Notes: generated by a model from the sequence alone, not told the origin. A stretch of DNA of 64,000 nucleotides from Streptomyces liangshanensis (GCF_011694815.1 NZ_CP050177.1:2655001-2719000), one strand, 5' to 3'. Numbered from the stretch's first letter, positions 44,663-57,202 are shown. Numbers and translations: made by a program.

Positions 44663-45691
44663 ATGACCTTCTCCACTCCTCCGGCCGCCGCCCCCTTCGA
44701 GACGGTGGCCGACAGCGGCGCCCCGCTGCCCACGGCGCCCGCGTCCAAGGGCGGCGCCAGCCGTTCCCCCGGCCAGCTCGCCTGGCGGCGCTTCAAGCGG
44801 GACAAAACCGGTGTGGTCTCGGCCTGCGTCGTGGCCTTCTTCTTCGTGGTCTCGATCTGCGCGCCGCTGATAGCGAAGGTGTACGGGAAGAACCCGTACA
44901 CCACCTACGGACAGAACCAGCCGGGGCTGCTCAACGAGTTCACCTTCCCGGTCAAGCCCAACGGCGGCATCGACAGCCACTTCTGGTTCGGCCTGGAGCC
45001 GGGCCTCGGCCGGGACGTCTTCACGTTCCTCCTGTACGGCATGCGCAACTCGCTCCTGATCGCCACGGCGACGACGCTGCTGGTGACCGCGCTGGGCATC
45101 GTCGTGGGGATCACCGCGGGCTACCTCGGCGGCAAGACCGACTACCTCATCGGCCGGCTCATCGACATCCTGCTGGCCTTCCCCTCGACGCTGTTCTTCA
45201 TCGCGTTCTGGCCGGTCCTGATCTCGATCCTGGTCTCCCCGGAGAAGAACACCCCGGTCTGGCTGACCGTCGTGAGCCTCATCTCGGTCATGACCGCCTT
45301 CGGCTGGGCGCCGATCGCCCGCCTCCTGCGCGGCGAGGTGCTGGCCCTGCGCGAGCGCGAGTTCGTGGAAGCGGCGAAGGTGACCGGTGCCTCACCGGCC
45401 CGGATCATCTTCAAGGAGCTGCTGCCCAACCTGTGGACGCCGATCCTCATCCAGGCGACCCTCGCGCTCCCCCTGTACGTCACGACCGAGGCCGGCCTCG
45501 CCTTCCTCGGGGTGGGACTGACCTCACCGACCCCCGACTGGGGCGTGATGATCCAGCGCGCGTCGCAGGTGTACTCGAACGACATCACCTTCTTGCTCTT
45601 CCCCGGCGTCGCCATGGTGGTCTTCGTGGTCACCTTCAACCTGCTCGGGGACTCCGTACGCGACGCGCTGGACCCCAAGACCCGGCGCTGA
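44663..45691 (+). CDS. bldKA: BldKA-like peptide ABC permease
   Basis: A 342-residue OppC-type permease. The N-terminal SRSPGQLAWRRFKRDKTGVV precedes helix one. The EAA loop is FVEAAKVTGASPARIIFKEL near residues 236-255, and the C-terminus LLGDSVRDALDPKTRR is typical. GGAG precedes ATG at 44663. It is the first gene of a five-gene operon whose permease-first order equals S. coelicolor bldKA-E (SCO5112-5116). The symbol rests on this order and neighbourhood. Confidence 0.8.
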   Translation: MTFSTPPAAAPFETVADSGAPLPTAPASKGGASRSPGQLAWRRFKRDKTGVVSACVVAFFFVVSICAPLIAKVYGKNPYTTYGQNQPGLLNEFTFPVKPNGGIDSHFWFGLEPGLGRDVFTFLLYGMRNSLLIATATTLLVTALGIVVGITAGYLGGKTDYLIGRLIDILLAFPSTLFFIAFWPVLISILVSPEKNTPVWLTVVSLISVMTAFGWAPIARLLRGEVLALREREFVEAAKVTGASPARIIFKELLPNLWTPILIQATLALPLYVTTEAGLAFLGVGLTSPTPDWGVMIQRASQVYSNDITFLLFPGVAMVVFVVTFNLLGDSVRDALDPKTRR

Positions 45692-45772
45692 GCCCGACAC
45701 CCCCCAGTCCGGCCCAGGCGAAGGGGCCCGCCGGATCCTCTCGTCCCCCTCAACCCCACAGGGCAGGAAGCA

Positions 45773-47569
45773 ATGTCCCTCTCCCGCAGAAACTTCGTCA
45801 TCGCCACCTCGGTCGCGGTCGGCGGTTCCATGGCCCTCGCGGCGTGCAGCAGCGGTGGCGGCTCCGACAGCGGCAGCGGCTCCGGCGGCACGGGCGCCAC
45901 CAGCGGCGCCACGAAGGTCGCACCCACGAGCGTCAAGGTCGGTACGGCCGCGGACTCGAAGGGCCCGGCCCCCGAGATACCCGGCGCGGTCAAGGGCGGC
46001 ACCATCCGCCCCATCGGGCTGAGCGACTTCTCGCACCTCGACCCCCAGCGCATCTACTTCGCCTGGAACTCGCAGGTCGGCAACCTCTACATCCGCGCGC
46101 TGACCGGCTACAAGACCGCCCCGGACGGAGCCCAGACGCTGGTCGGTGACCTCGCCACGGACACGGGCACCACCCCCGACGGCGGCAAGACCTGGACCTT
46201 CACGCTGAAGGACGGGCTCAAGTGGGAGGACGGCAGCGAGCTGACCGTCGAGGACGTGCGGCACGGCATCGAGCGCGGCTTCGCCTCCTTCACCACCGAC
46301 GGCGCGGGATACGTGCAGGCCGCCCTCACGGGCAACCAGGACTTCCGGTCCGTCTACAAGGGCCCCTACAGCGGCAAGCACCTGTCCTCGATCGTCACCG
46401 ACGCGGGCGCGAAGACGATCACCTTCCACCTGAAGAAGGCGCACCCGGACCTGAACTTCACCCTGGCGATGAGCTCGTACGGCGCCGTGCCGGTCAAGCT
46501 CGACACCAAGGAGAAGTACGACAAGGACCCGGTCTCGTCCGGCCCGTACCGGATCAAGTCGCACGCCCCCGACAAGTCGATGGTCCTCGTCCGCAACGAG
46601 CACTGGGACCCGGCCACCGACGCGATCCACAACGCCTACCCGGACAGCTTCGCGTTCGAGTTCGGCCCCCAGCCCATCCCGCTCGCGGACCGCCTGATCG
46701 CCGACTCCGGCGACGACCAGTTCGCCCTGATGGCGTACAGCGCGGTCCCGGCCGAGCGCATCCAGCAGGTCCTCACCAACGGGGACCTCAAGAAGCGCAG
46801 TGTGGTCGGCCTGGTGGGCGCCACGTACTACTACGCGATCAACATGAAGCGGATCAAGGACCTCAAGGTGCGCCAGGCGCTGATCCACGCGTGGCCGCTG
46901 GAGCAGATCCGGTCCATCTACGGCGGCCCCTCGGCCGGCGACTACGCCACGACGATCCTTCCCCCCAGCATCCTGGGCCGCAAGGAGTTCGACGTCTACG
47001 GCAAGCTGAAGAAGCCGCAGGGCGACCCGGCGAAGGCGAAGCAACTGCTCACGGAGGCGGGCAAGGTCGGCACGACGATTGTCTACGCCTACCAGCAGTC
47101 CGACACCTACGACAAGACGCAGGTCGTCATTGTCAACGCCCTCAAGGCCGCCGGGTTCAACCCGGTCGCCAAGCCGCTGAACCCGACGAACTACTACGAC
47201 CAGATCCAGCAGATCGACAACAAGTTCGACGTCATGTGGTTCGGCTGGAGCCCCGACTGGCCGACCGGCTACACGATGCTCCAGCCGCTGTTCGACGGCC
47301 GGGCCATCGGCAACGGGCAGAACAACGTCTCCCAGCTGAACGTCCCCGCGATCAACCGGACGATCGACAAGGACGACGCGATCGCCGACCCGAAGGCGCA
47401 GGGCGCGGCCTGGTCCGCGCTCGACGAGCAGCTCATGAAGGAGCAGGCGCCGATCATCCCCGAGACGTACCAGCGCCGCACCTACCTGTACGGATCGAAG
47501 GTGGGCGGAGCCCTCTTCGACCCGCAGTTCGACTCCGCCATTCTCTACAAGCTGTACGTGAAGGCGTAG
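45773..47569 (+). CDS. bldKB: BldKB-like peptide-binding lipoprotein
   Basis: A 598-residue family 5 binding protein. The N-terminus SRRNFVIA has a twin-arginine motif, and the lipobox ALAAC places the lipidated cysteine at 25, so it is probably a Tat lipoprotein. A Gly/Ser tether follows. Binding-domain landmarks are FTLKDGLKWEDGSELTVEDV and SSGPYRIKSHAPDKSMVLVR. S. coelicolor BldKB has about this length and is needed for uptake of an extracellular signal in aerial-hyphae formation. The ligand here is inferred. Confidence 0.82.
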   Translation: MSLSRRNFVIATSVAVGGSMALAACSSGGGSDSGSGSGGTGATSGATKVAPTSVKVGTAADSKGPAPEIPGAVKGGTIRPIGLSDFSHLDPQRIYFAWNSQVGNLYIRALTGYKTAPDGAQTLVGDLATDTGTTPDGGKTWTFTLKDGLKWEDGSELTVEDVRHGIERGFASFTTDGAGYVQAALTGNQDFRSVYKGPYSGKHLSSIVTDAGAKTITFHLKKAHPDLNFTLAMSSYGAVPVKLDTKEKYDKDPVSSGPYRIKSHAPDKSMVLVRNEHWDPATDAIHNAYPDSFAFEFGPQPIPLADRLIADSGDDQFALMAYSAVPAERIQQVLTNGDLKKRSVVGLVGATYYYAINMKRIKDLKVRQALIHAWPLEQIRSIYGGPSAGDYATTILPPSILGRKEFDVYGKLKKPQGDPAKAKQLLTEAGKVGTTIVYAYQQSDTYDKTQVVIVNALKAAGFNPVAKPLNPTNYYDQIQQIDNKFDVMWFGWSPDWPTGYTMLQPLFDGRAIGNGQNNVSQLNVPAINRTIDKDDAIADPKAQGAAWSALDEQLMKEQAPIIPETYQRRTYLYGSKVGGALFDPQFDSAILYKLYVKA

Positions 47570-47653
47570 CACCCGAACGCCGGTGGGGCACCCCCGCGGT
47601 GCCCCACCGCCCCCCATCCCCTTCGTCGGCGCCTGCCAGGGAAACCCATCGCC

Positions 47654-48634
47654 ATGCTCCGCTTTCTCGTCCGCCGGACCTTCGGCGCTCTGGTGATCCT
47701 GCTGATCATCAGCGCGTTCACCTTCGTCCTCTTCTACGTCGCGCCCCGCGACCCCGCGCGCGCGGCCTGCGGCAAGATCTGCACGCCCGAGACGTTGGCC
47801 CTGGTCAAGCACAACCTGGGGATCGCCGATCCGGTGCCGGTGCAGTACTGGCACTGGCTGGTGGGGGTCTTCGCGGGACGCGACTACCACTCCTTCGGCC
47901 ACTGCCCGGCTCCCTGCCTGGGCTACTCGTTCACCAACCAGGAGCCGGTCCTCGGGACGATCCTCTCCGACTTCCCGACGACGATCTCGCTCTCCGTCGG
48001 CAGCGCCGCGGTGTTCGTGGTCTTCGGGGTGGGCGCGGGCATGCTGGCCGCCGTCAAGCAGGGCCGGATGCTGGACAAGGTGGCGTCCTCCGCGTCGCTG
48101 ATCGGGTCCTCGCTCCAGATCTACATCGTCGGTGTGGTCGCGGTGTACTACCTGACCGACCAGTGGCACCTGCTGAGCCGCCCGCAGTACGTGCCCCTCA
48201 CCCAGGACCCGGCGGCCTGGTTCCGCGGTCTGCTGCTGCCGTGGATCGTGCTGGCGATCATCTTCACGGCCAACTACACGCGCATGGCGCGCTCGCAGCT
48301 GGTCGAGACCCTCAGCGAGGACTACGTCCGTACGGCCAGGGCCAAGGGCCTGTCCCGCCGGACGGTCTTCTTCCGCTTCGCCTGGCGCGGGGCGATGGGC
48401 CCGATCGTCACGATCTTCGGGCTCGACATCGGCTACCTGCTGGGCGGCGCGATCATCACCGAGCAGGTGTTCAGCCTGCACGGCATCGGGGCGCTCTCCA
48501 TCAAGGCCGTGCAGAACAACGACCTGCCCCTCCTGCTCGGCGTCGTCCTGGTCGCCGCCACCGCCATCGTCGTCTTCAACATCATCGTCGACGCGGTGTA
48601 CGCCCTCATCGACCCGCGCGTACGCCTCGCCTAG
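47654..48634 (+). CDS. bldKC: BldKC-like peptide ABC permease
   Basis: A 326-residue OppB-type permease starting MLRFLVRRTFGALVILLI. Six membrane helices are expected. The EAA loop reads YVRTARAKGLSRRTVFFRFA near residues 224-243. An extracellular loop has Cys pairs (CGKIC near residue 40; CPAPC near residue 84) absent from operons A and C. It follows bldKB by 84 bp. It forms the channel with the bldKA product. Confidence 0.82.
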   Translation: MLRFLVRRTFGALVILLIISAFTFVLFYVAPRDPARAACGKICTPETLALVKHNLGIADPVPVQYWHWLVGVFAGRDYHSFGHCPAPCLGYSFTNQEPVLGTILSDFPTTISLSVGSAAVFVVFGVGAGMLAAVKQGRMLDKVASSASLIGSSLQIYIVGVVAVYYLTDQWHLLSRPQYVPLTQDPAAWFRGLLLPWIVLAIIFTANYTRMARSQLVETLSEDYVRTARAKGLSRRTVFFRFAWRGAMGPIVTIFGLDIGYLLGGAIITEQVFSLHGIGALSIKAVQNNDLPLLLGVVLVAATAIVVFNIIVDAVYALIDPRVRLA

Positions 48635-48645
48635 GAGAGATCCCC

Positions 48646-49722
48646 ATGAGCACCCCCAACCTCTCCGGCCCCGACCTGTCCGGCTCCGAGCGGTCCGGCT
48701 CCGACCCGTTCCTCGCCGTGCGGGACCTGCGTGTGCACTTCTCCACCGAGGACGGCACCGTCAAGGCCGTCGACGGGCTCTCCTTCGAGGTGGAGCGGGG
48801 CAGGACCCTCGGCATCGTCGGCGAGTCCGGTTCCGGCAAGTCCGTCACCAACCTGTCGATCCTCGGGCTGCACGACCCGCGGCACACGACGATGGACGGC
48901 CAGATCCTCCTGGAGGGGAAGGACCTGCTCACCGCGTCGGAACGGGAGCTGGAGCGGCTGCGCGGCAACAAGATGTCCATGATCTTCCAGGACGCGCTGG
49001 CCTCGCTGTCGCCGTACCACACGATCGGCAAGCAGATCTCGGAGACGTACCGCAAGCACACCGGCGCCTCCAAGAAGGAGGCCCGCGCGCGGGCGGTCGA
49101 GATGCTGCGGCGGGTCGGCATCCCCCAGCCGGACGTACGGGTCGACGACTACCCGCACCAGTTCTCCGGCGGCATGCGGCAGCGCGCGATGATCGCGATG
49201 GCGCTGGTCTGCGACCCCGAGCTGCTGATCGCGGACGAGCCGACGACCGCGCTCGACGTGACCGTACAGGCGCAGATCATGGACCTGCTCAAGGACCTCC
49301 AGCAGGAGACCGGCACGGCGATCGTCTTCATCACCCACGACCTCGGCGTCATCGCCGACATCGCGGACGAGGTGCTGGTGATGTACGCGGGGCGCTGCGT
49401 GGAGCGCGGCACCAAGAAGGACGTCCTGAACGACCCCCAGCACCCCTACACCTGGGGGCTGCTGGGCTCCATGCCCAGCCTCGACGGACCGGTGGACGTC
49501 CCGCTGTCACCCATCCCCGGCACCCCGCCGAGCCTGCTCAACCCGCCGTCCGGCTGCCGCTTCCACCCGCGGTGCGCCTTCGCCGAGCAGGTCGGCGGCG
49601 GGCGCTGCGCCACCGAGCGGCCCCCGCTCGACCTGGTCGCCGGCCGCGGGGCCGCCTGCCATCTGACCGAAGCGCAACGGGTCGAGTTCTCGGCCGACTT
49701 CACCGGTACCCGGAACCACTGA
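48646..49722 (+). CDS. bldKD: BldKD-like peptide ABC ATPase
   Basis: A 358-residue OppD-type ATPase. Walker [11 protein letters not shown] is near residue 61, the signature [13 protein letters not shown] near residue 177, Walker [14 protein letters not shown] near residue 197. The C-terminus has [10 protein letters not shown] and a later Cys (GGRC). The N-terminus carries a repeated [13 protein letters not shown] stretch. ATG at 48646 is 11 bp after the permease stop. The much longer reading frame upstream in this phase is non-coding. Confidence 0.82.
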   Translation: MSTPNLSGPDLSGSERSGSDPFLAVRDLRVHFSTEDGTVKAVDGLSFEVERGRTLGIVGESGSGKSVTNLSILGLHDPRHTTMDGQILLEGKDLLTASERELERLRGNKMSMIFQDALASLSPYHTIGKQISETYRKHTGASKKEARARAVEMLRRVGIPQPDVRVDDYPHQFSGGMRQRAMIAMALVCDPELLIADEPTTALDVTVQAQIMDLLKDLQQETGTAIVFITHDLGVIADIADEVLVMYAGRCVERGTKKDVLNDPQHPYTWGLLGSMPSLDGPVDVPLSPIPGTPPSLLNPPSGCRFHPRCAFAEQVGGGRCATERPPLDLVAGRGAACHLTEAQRVEFSADFTGTRNH

Positions 49723-49747
49723 CGTACGAGAGAAGGGACTTCACACC

Positions 49748-50788
<1,041 letters not shown>

Positions 50789-50848
50789 ACCCCCCGGCGC
50801 GATCCTGAACACCCCTTTCTCGGATCGCGCCGCCAGAACCGGTCCCGG

Positions 50849-50871
50849 CCCATTGACCCGAGCCCCATGAG
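50849..50871. repeat. 23-bp repeat, left of operon C
   Basis: A 23-bp word starting CCCATTGACCCGAGC and ending ATGAG. It matches 56949-56971 at 21 of 23 positions in the same orientation. It is non-coding and lies between operon B and operon C. Confidence 0.8.
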
Positions 50872-50891
50872 ACCGGTTCCAGGGGAAAAAG

Positions 50892-50933
50892 AGAGGCCCG
50901 CGCCCCGCCCGTGAGGGCGGCCCGCGGGCCTCT
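50892..50933. terminator. Bidirectional terminator between operons B and C
   Basis: An 11-bp outer stem (AGAGGCCCGCG with its inverse) encloses a second CCGCCC-GTGA-GGGCGG stem. A run of five A at 50886-50890 gives a U-tract for the minus-strand transcript of operon C. Confidence 0.85.
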
Positions 50934-50959
50934 TCCCCGTCCTCGGACGGGGGTGCGGA

Positions 50960-52100
<1,141 letters not shown>

Positions 52101-52108
<8 letters not shown>

Positions 52109-53159
52109 GGATCGTGTCCTTCCAGAAGTGGCACGCGCTACCCCGCCCGGGCAGTTCGGTTCCGTCCTGCTCGGTCACCGCGTGCAGCGGCGGCAGTTCG
52201 GTGCGGCAGATGTCCTGCGCACGCGGGCAGCGGGGGTTGAAGGCGCAACCGGACGGGACGTGCAGCAGGTTGGGCGGGAGGCCCTTGATCGCGTAGAGCT
52301 CCTGGCCCTTCTGGTCCAGCCGCGGGATCGAGTCCAGGAGTCCCCGGGTGTACGGGTGGGCGGGCCGCTTGTAGATCTCGTGGACCGGCGCGGTCTCGAC
52401 GATCCGTCCCGCGTACATCACGGCGATCTTGTCCGCGACGTCGGCGACCACGCCGAGGTCGTGGGTGATCAGGATCAGGCCCATGTTGAACTCGCGCTGG
52501 AGCTCCGCGAGCAGGTCCATGACCTGGGCCTGGACGGTCACGTCCAGCGCGGTCGTCGGCTCGTCCGCGATGATCAGGTCGGGCTCCAGGGCGAGCGCCA
52601 TCGCGATCATGATGCGCTGGCGCATACCGCCGGAGAACTGGTGCGGGTAGTCGTTCACCCGCTCCTTCGAGGCGGGGATGTGCACCCGGTCCATCAGCTC
52701 GATGGCCCGGGCCTTGGCCTCCTTCTTGGAGAGGCCCAGGTGCACCCGGTACATCTCCCCGAGCTGGTAGCCGACGGTCAGCACCGGGTTGAGGGAGGAC
52801 AGCGCGTCCTGGAAGATCATCGCGATCTTGCGGCCGCGGATCTGCCGCCGCTCCTCGTTCGACATGGCGAGCATGTCCTGGCCGCGGAAGAGGATCTCCC
52901 CCTTGGGTATGCGGCCGGGCGGCATGTCGAGGATGCCCATGATCGCCTGGGCGGTCACGGACTTGCCGGAGCCCGACTCGCCGAGGACGGCGAGCGTCTC
53001 GCCCGCGGCGACGCTGTAGTTGACGCCGTTGACGGCCTTGACGACTCCGCCACGGGTGGCGAACTCGACGTGCAGGTCACGGACTTCGAGCAACGGGCCG
53101 CCGGCGGCGGCGTCGTCCTGCGGTGCGGAGGCCGCTGAGGTCTTGTCGATGATGGTCAT
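52101..53159 (-). CDS. Peptide ABC importer ATPase (DppD-like), operon C
   Basis: A 352-residue ATPase. Walker [11 protein letters not shown] is near residue 57, the signature [13 protein letters not shown] near residue 172, Walker [14 protein letters not shown] near residue 192. Cysteines at GCAFNPRCPRAQDIC. ATG at 53159. It is the paralogue of the operon A gene at 39615-40610 (most of the ATPase core is identical in sequence), with a longer N-terminus. It is cotranscribed with the permeases, 11 bp away. Confidence 0.93.
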
Positions 53160-53170
53160 GTACGCCTCCC

Positions 53171-54127
53171 TCAGCGCAGTTTCGGATCGAGGGCGTTGCG
53201 CACCGCATCGCCGAGCATGATGAACGCCAGCACGGTGATGCTGAGCATGATCGACGGGTAGATGAGGATGTGCTGTGCCACCCGGATCTGGTTGGCGCCG
53301 TCCGAGATGTCGATGCCCCACGAGATGGTCGGCGCGGAGAGCCCGAGCCCCAGGTAGGACAGCGTGGCCTCGGCCGAGATGTAGCCGCCGAGCGAGATGG
53401 TGGCGACGACGATCACCGGGGCGAGCGCGTTCGGCAGGATGTGCTTGAACAGGATCCGGGTCGTGCTCGCGCCCAGCGCCTTGGCGGCCTGCACGTAGTC
53501 GGCCTGCTTGATGGTGATGACGGAACCGCGCATCACGCGGGCGATCTGGGTCCAGCCGAGGAAGGCCAGGGCCAGGACGACGACCCACACCTTGCGCTCC
53601 GCGAAGGAGTTCATGACGACCATCGCGCCGAGCAGGAACGGGACACCGAAGAAGATGTCGGTGAGCCGGGACAGGACGGAGTCGACGATCCCGCCGAAGT
53701 ACCCGGCGATCATGCCGACGATGCCGCCCAGCACGGTGACCAGCAGGGTCACGGTGATGCCGACGATCACGGAGGCACGGGCCCCGTAGATGAGACGGGC
53801 GTAGACGCTGCGGCCCTGGCCGTCGTACCCGAGCCACTCGGGCGAGAAGGCGTGTCCCAGCTGCGGCTTCTGGAGGAAGTGGTTCTTCAGGTCGCCGACG
53901 CCGGGGTTCGCGCTGGTGAACAGGCCCGGGAAGGCCGTGATGACCAGCAGCAGGAGGATCAGGACGGACGAGACGACGAAGTACGGGTTGCGGCGCAGGT
54001 CCTGCCAGGCGTCGCCCCACAGGGAACGCGGCTTCTCGAGCGCCGGGCCCGCCACTCCGGCCGCCGCGACGGCGGCCGCGGTCTCGGGTGCGGTGCTGTC
54101 CACCGCGGTCTTGGTCAGATCAGGCAT
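53171..54127 (-). CDS. Peptide ABC importer permease (DppC-like), operon C
   Basis: A 318-residue permease. Acidic/Ala-rich N-terminus, helix one YFVVSSVLILLLLVITAF, EAA loop YVQAAKALGASTTRILFKHI near residues 213-232, and the closing LGDAVRNALDPKLR. ATG at 54127 overlaps the DppB-like gene by 8 bp, the same overlap seen in operon A, which supports duplication of the whole unit. Confidence 0.92.
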   Translation of the reverse strand: MPDLTKTAVDSTAPETAAAVAAAGVAGPALEKPRSLWGDAWQDLRRNPYFVVSSVLILLLLVITAFPGLFTSANPGVGDLKNHFLQKPQLGHAFSPEWLGYDGQGRSVYARLIYGARASVIVGITVTLLVTVLGGIVGMIAGYFGGIVDSVLSRLTDIFFGVPFLLGAMVVMNSFAERKVWVVVLALAFLGWTQIARVMRGSVITIKQADYVQAAKALGASTTRILFKHILPNALAPVIVVATISLGGYISAEATLSYLGLGLSAPTISWGIDISDGANQIRVAQHILIYPSIMLSITVLAFIMLGDAVRNALDPKLR

Positions 54128-55049
54128 AACGGATCCTCGGGTCCAGGACCGCGTAGAGCAGGTCGACGATCAGGCTGGTCGCGAGGTAGACGAGGACGAG
54201 CACCGTCACCAGGCCGACCAGGGTGGTGCCCTCGCGGCGCTGGATGGACTCGAAGATCGTGCCACCCACACCGTGGATGTTGAAGAGGCCCTCGGTGATG
54301 ATCGCGCCGCCCATCAGGGCGCCGATGTCCGTGCCCAGGAAGGTGACGACGGGGATCATCGAGTTGCGCATCAGGTGCACGCCGATCACCCGGCGCCGGG
54401 GCAGGCCCTTGGCCACCGCCGTCCGCATGTAGTCGGCCCGGAGGTTCTCGGCTATCGAGGTACGGGTCAGCCGTGCGACGTACGCGAGGGAGAGGCCGGC
54501 CAGCACGACCGCCGGCATCACCAGCTCGCCCCACCGGACGTCGTCGGAGACGTTGGGGGCGGTCCAGCCGAGCTGGAAGGCGAAGACGGTCTTGAAGATG
54601 AAGCCCAGGACGAAGACCGGCACCGAGATCATCAGGAGCGTGAAGATCAGCACGGCGGAGTCGACCAGGCGTCCCGCGCGCATGCCCGCCATGACGCCCA
54701 GTCCGATACCGAAGACCAGCTCGATGAGGAACGCGAGCGCCGCGAGGCGGATGGTGACCGGGAAGGCGTCGGCGAGGACGTCGGTCACCGGTCTCCGGCT
54801 GGCTATCTGGGTGCCGAAGTCACCCTGCAGCAGGCCGGTCAGGTAATGCCAGTACTGCACCAGGATCGGCTGGTCCAGGCCCAGGTCGTGCCTGATGTTC
54901 GCCACGGTCGCCGGGTCGGCTCCCTTGTCCCCGAAGAGGGCACGCACGGGGTCGCCGGGCAGGGCGTAGACCATGAGAAAGATCAGCAGGGTCGTCCCGA
55001 TGAAGACCGGGATCATCTGGAGCAGTCGTCGTGCGACATAGCGCCCCAT
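54120..55049 (-). CDS. Peptide ABC importer permease (DppB-like), operon C
   Basis: A 309-residue permease starting MGRYVARRLLQMIPVFIGTT. EAA loop YMRTAVAKGLPRRRVIGVHL near residues 207-226. Unlike the operon A copy it lacks the extracellular Cys pair (GDKGADP instead of GDKQCDP). ATG at 55049 starts it. It follows the binding-protein gene by 133 bp. Confidence 0.92.
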   Translation of the reverse strand: MGRYVARRLLQMIPVFIGTTLLIFLMVYALPGDPVRALFGDKGADPATVANIRHDLGLDQPILVQYWHYLTGLLQGDFGTQIASRRPVTDVLADAFPVTIRLAALAFLIELVFGIGLGVMAGMRAGRLVDSAVLIFTLLMISVPVFVLGFIFKTVFAFQLGWTAPNVSDDVRWGELVMPAVVLAGLSLAYVARLTRTSIAENLRADYMRTAVAKGLPRRRVIGVHLMRNSMIPVVTFLGTDIGALMGGAIITEGLFNIHGVGGTIFESIQRREGTTLVGLVTVLVLVYLATSLIVDLLYAVLDPRIRYA

Positions 55050-55182
55050 TATTCCTCCATGTCAGTCGCTGGGGCAGCCGACGGGCCCCCCTCCCGGAAC
55101 TCGGAAGAAGGGCCCCCCGGCCGCCACCCGCGCCGGTGTCACTGAAGCGAGTCAGGACCGGACGCGCGATGCGCGATGTTTG

Positions 55183-56820
55183 CTACTTCTTGACCTGGAC
55201 GCTGGTGAGGATCGGGTCCCCGTCCTGCGCGTAGTCGACACCCGAGACCTTCTCGGAGTAACCGGCGTTGACCTTGTAGTACCAGAGCGGGATGGCCGGC
55301 ATCTCGTTGACCATCTCCTTCTCCGCGTCCTGGTAGAGCTTGACGGACTCGTCCAGCGAGGGAGCCGCGTCCGCGCCCTTGATCAGGCCGTCGATCTTCG
55401 CCGAGGAGAAGCCGCTCGTGTTGCCGTCCGACTTGGTGCCGTACAGGTCACGGATGAAGTTGGCGTTCACCGGGTAGTCGAGCACCCAGCCACCGCGGTA
55501 CATGGACTTGACCTCGTGCGCGTCACGCGAGTCGAGGTCGGCCTGGAAGTCGGCCTTGGAGTCCCCGGTGCAGGCGACGCCCGTGGCCTGGGTGATGCTG
55601 CCGCAGACGGCCTCGACCCATTCCTTGTGGCCACCGTCGGCGTTGAACTGGATGGAGATCTTGTTGCCGGGCACGCCGCCGCCGGCCTTGATGAGCGCCT
55701 TGGCCGCGGCCGGGTCGTACTTGAAGACGTCGCCGCCCACGTTGTCCTGGTACCCGAGCACGCCCTTGGCGACGAAGCCCGTCGCCGGCTCGCGGGTGCC
55801 CTGGAGCACGGTCTTGGTGATCGTGTCGCGGTCGATCGCCCTCGACAGGCCCTGGAGGACGCGGGGGTCGATGTCCTTCCACTGCTTGGTGTAGAAGGCC
55901 GGGACGATCGACTGGACGGCGGAGTACGCCTTGTCCACGGCGCGGTCGCCGAGGTCGTCACGGTAGACGGGGAGGTCCTTGGGCGCGATCTGACGCAGGA
56001 CGTCGACGTTGCCGGACTTGAGGTCCTCGTAGGCCGTTTCCAGGTTGGTGTAGTTCTTGAACGTCACACCACCGTTCTTGGCCTTGTCCGGACCCTTGTA
56101 GTCCGCGAAGGCCGTGACCTCGATCTTCTTCTTGTGGTCCCAACTGACGAACTTGTAGGGACCGTTGCCGACCGGCTTCTCACCGGCGGCGGCCGGGTCG
56201 GCGTAGAAGGACTCGGGGAGCGGCGAGAAGACCTCGTAGCCCAGCTTGTAGATGAAGTACGGGATCGGCGTGCTGAGCTCGATCGTGAAGGTGGTGGGGT
56301 CGACCACCTTCAGGCCGGACATCTCCTGCTTCTTCGGGTCACCCTTGTCCGGGTGCACGTCCGCGAAGCCCGCGATGTCCGAGAACCAGAACGAGTTCGT
56401 CTGGTTGTTCTTGATGTTCGCGGCCCAGTTCCATGCCTTGACATAGGACTCGGCGGTGACCGGGGTTCCGTCGTGGAACGTCCAGTCCTTCTTCAGCTTC
56501 ACCGTGTAGGTCTTGTTGTCCGTGGTGTCCACCGACTCGGCGTTCACCATGACGATCTTGCCCGCGGCGTCGTAGTCGACGAGCTGCTGGAAGAGCGCCC
56601 CGACCACGATGCTGCCGTTGGACTCCATGGTGTTGGCGGGCTGAAGCGGGTTCTGCGGCTCCCCCACCTCGACGGAGAACTTGCCGTTCGGATCGAACGA
56701 GCCCGCACTCGCCTTGCCACCGTTGTCGTCGCTACCGCTGTCACTACCGCCACAGGCAGTCGCGGCCAGGGCGACGATTATCGCTCCCGCGACCCACTTG
56801 GCGCTCTTGGCACCACGCAT
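55183..56820 (-). CDS. Peptide ABC importer lipoprotein (family 5 binding protein), operon C
   Basis: A 545-residue family 5 binding protein. Signal peptide with the lipobox LAATAC (Cys23), the same MRGA-K-AKW start as in operon A. Landmarks: KKDWTFHDGTPVTAESYVKA, PVGNGPYKFVSWDHKKK and YYKVNAGYSEKVSG. It has diverged from the operon A binding protein far more than the ATPases have, consistent with a new ligand. First gene of operon C. Confidence 0.92.
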   Translation of the reverse strand: MRGAKSAKWVAGAIIVALAATACGGSDSGSDDNGGKASAGSFDPNGKFSVEVGEPQNPLQPANTMESNGSIVVGALFQQLVDYDAAGKIVMVNAESVDTTDNKTYTVKLKKDWTFHDGTPVTAESYVKAWNWAANIKNNQTNSFWFSDIAGFADVHPDKGDPKKQEMSGLKVVDPTTFTIELSTPIPYFIYKLGYEVFSPLPESFYADPAAAGEKPVGNGPYKFVSWDHKKKIEVTAFADYKGPDKAKNGGVTFKNYTNLETAYEDLKSGNVDVLRQIAPKDLPVYRDDLGDRAVDKAYSAVQSIVPAFYTKQWKDIDPRVLQGLSRAIDRDTITKTVLQGTREPATGFVAKGVLGYQDNVGGDVFKYDPAAAKALIKAGGGVPGNKISIQFNADGGHKEWVEAVCGSITQATGVACTGDSKADFQADLDSRDAHEVKSMYRGGWVLDYPVNANFIRDLYGTKSDGNTSGFSSAKIDGLIKGADAAPSLDESVKLYQDAEKEMVNEMPAIPLWYYKVNAGYSEKVSGVDYAQDGDPILTSVQVKK

Positions 56821-57162
56821 GGGTTCCTCCTCATGAGTCCACTAGTCACAACAAGAAGGGCATTGTCTACGCGCGCTGACACCCCTGACAGCGAGCTGAT
56901 CAAATGCCCCGAGTGTGCTCGTGAGTCGGCGCTCCCCACCGCGCGTGACCCATTGACCCGAGCTCAATGAGCCAACTATTAGGTACGGCCCGGCTGTAAA
57001 CCACAGCTAAAGGGTCTCGTTTTGACAACATCAGCACCCCACGTCCGCCCGAAATCCGGACAAAATGATCATAGACAGACACCCCCGAAACGGACCGTTA
57101 ACACATGTTCCGGTGAGCGATGGCCGATATCCGGACACCTGGCGAGGAAAAGGCTTTGACGA
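56821..57162. promoter_or_regulatory. Gene-free region upstream of operon C
   Basis: No coding sequence is supported. The region is AT-rich for this genome (CTATTAGG, GTTTTGACAACA, AAATGATCATAG) and must contain the operon C promoter. AGGAGG is just upstream of the start at 56820. The 23-bp repeat copy lies at 56949-56971. I could not fix a -35/-10 pair. Confidence 0.5.
56949..56971. repeat. 23-bp repeat, right of operon C
   Basis: Matches 50849-50871 at 21 of 23 positions, same orientation. In this copy CATTGA and TCAATG form a perfect 6-bp inverted repeat (56951-56956 and 56964-56969), so it could also be an operator. Confidence 0.8.
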
Positions 57163-57202
57163 ACGGCTCGGCCCCCCGCGTCCGAGCGGGGGGCCGAGCC
57201 GT
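57163..57202 (-). terminator. Strong hairpin terminator after typA
   Basis: A perfect 17-bp stem with a 6-nt loop (57180-57185), 55 nt past the typA stop codon, ending typA transcription before operon C. Confidence 0.92.

Noticed and set aside
46222..48645. Very long plus-strand reading frame running into bldKD
   Set aside because: It overlaps bldKB and bldKC in another phase, is Arg/Gly/Pro-rich, and has no homology pattern before residue 1 of BldKD. It is a GC-bias artefact.
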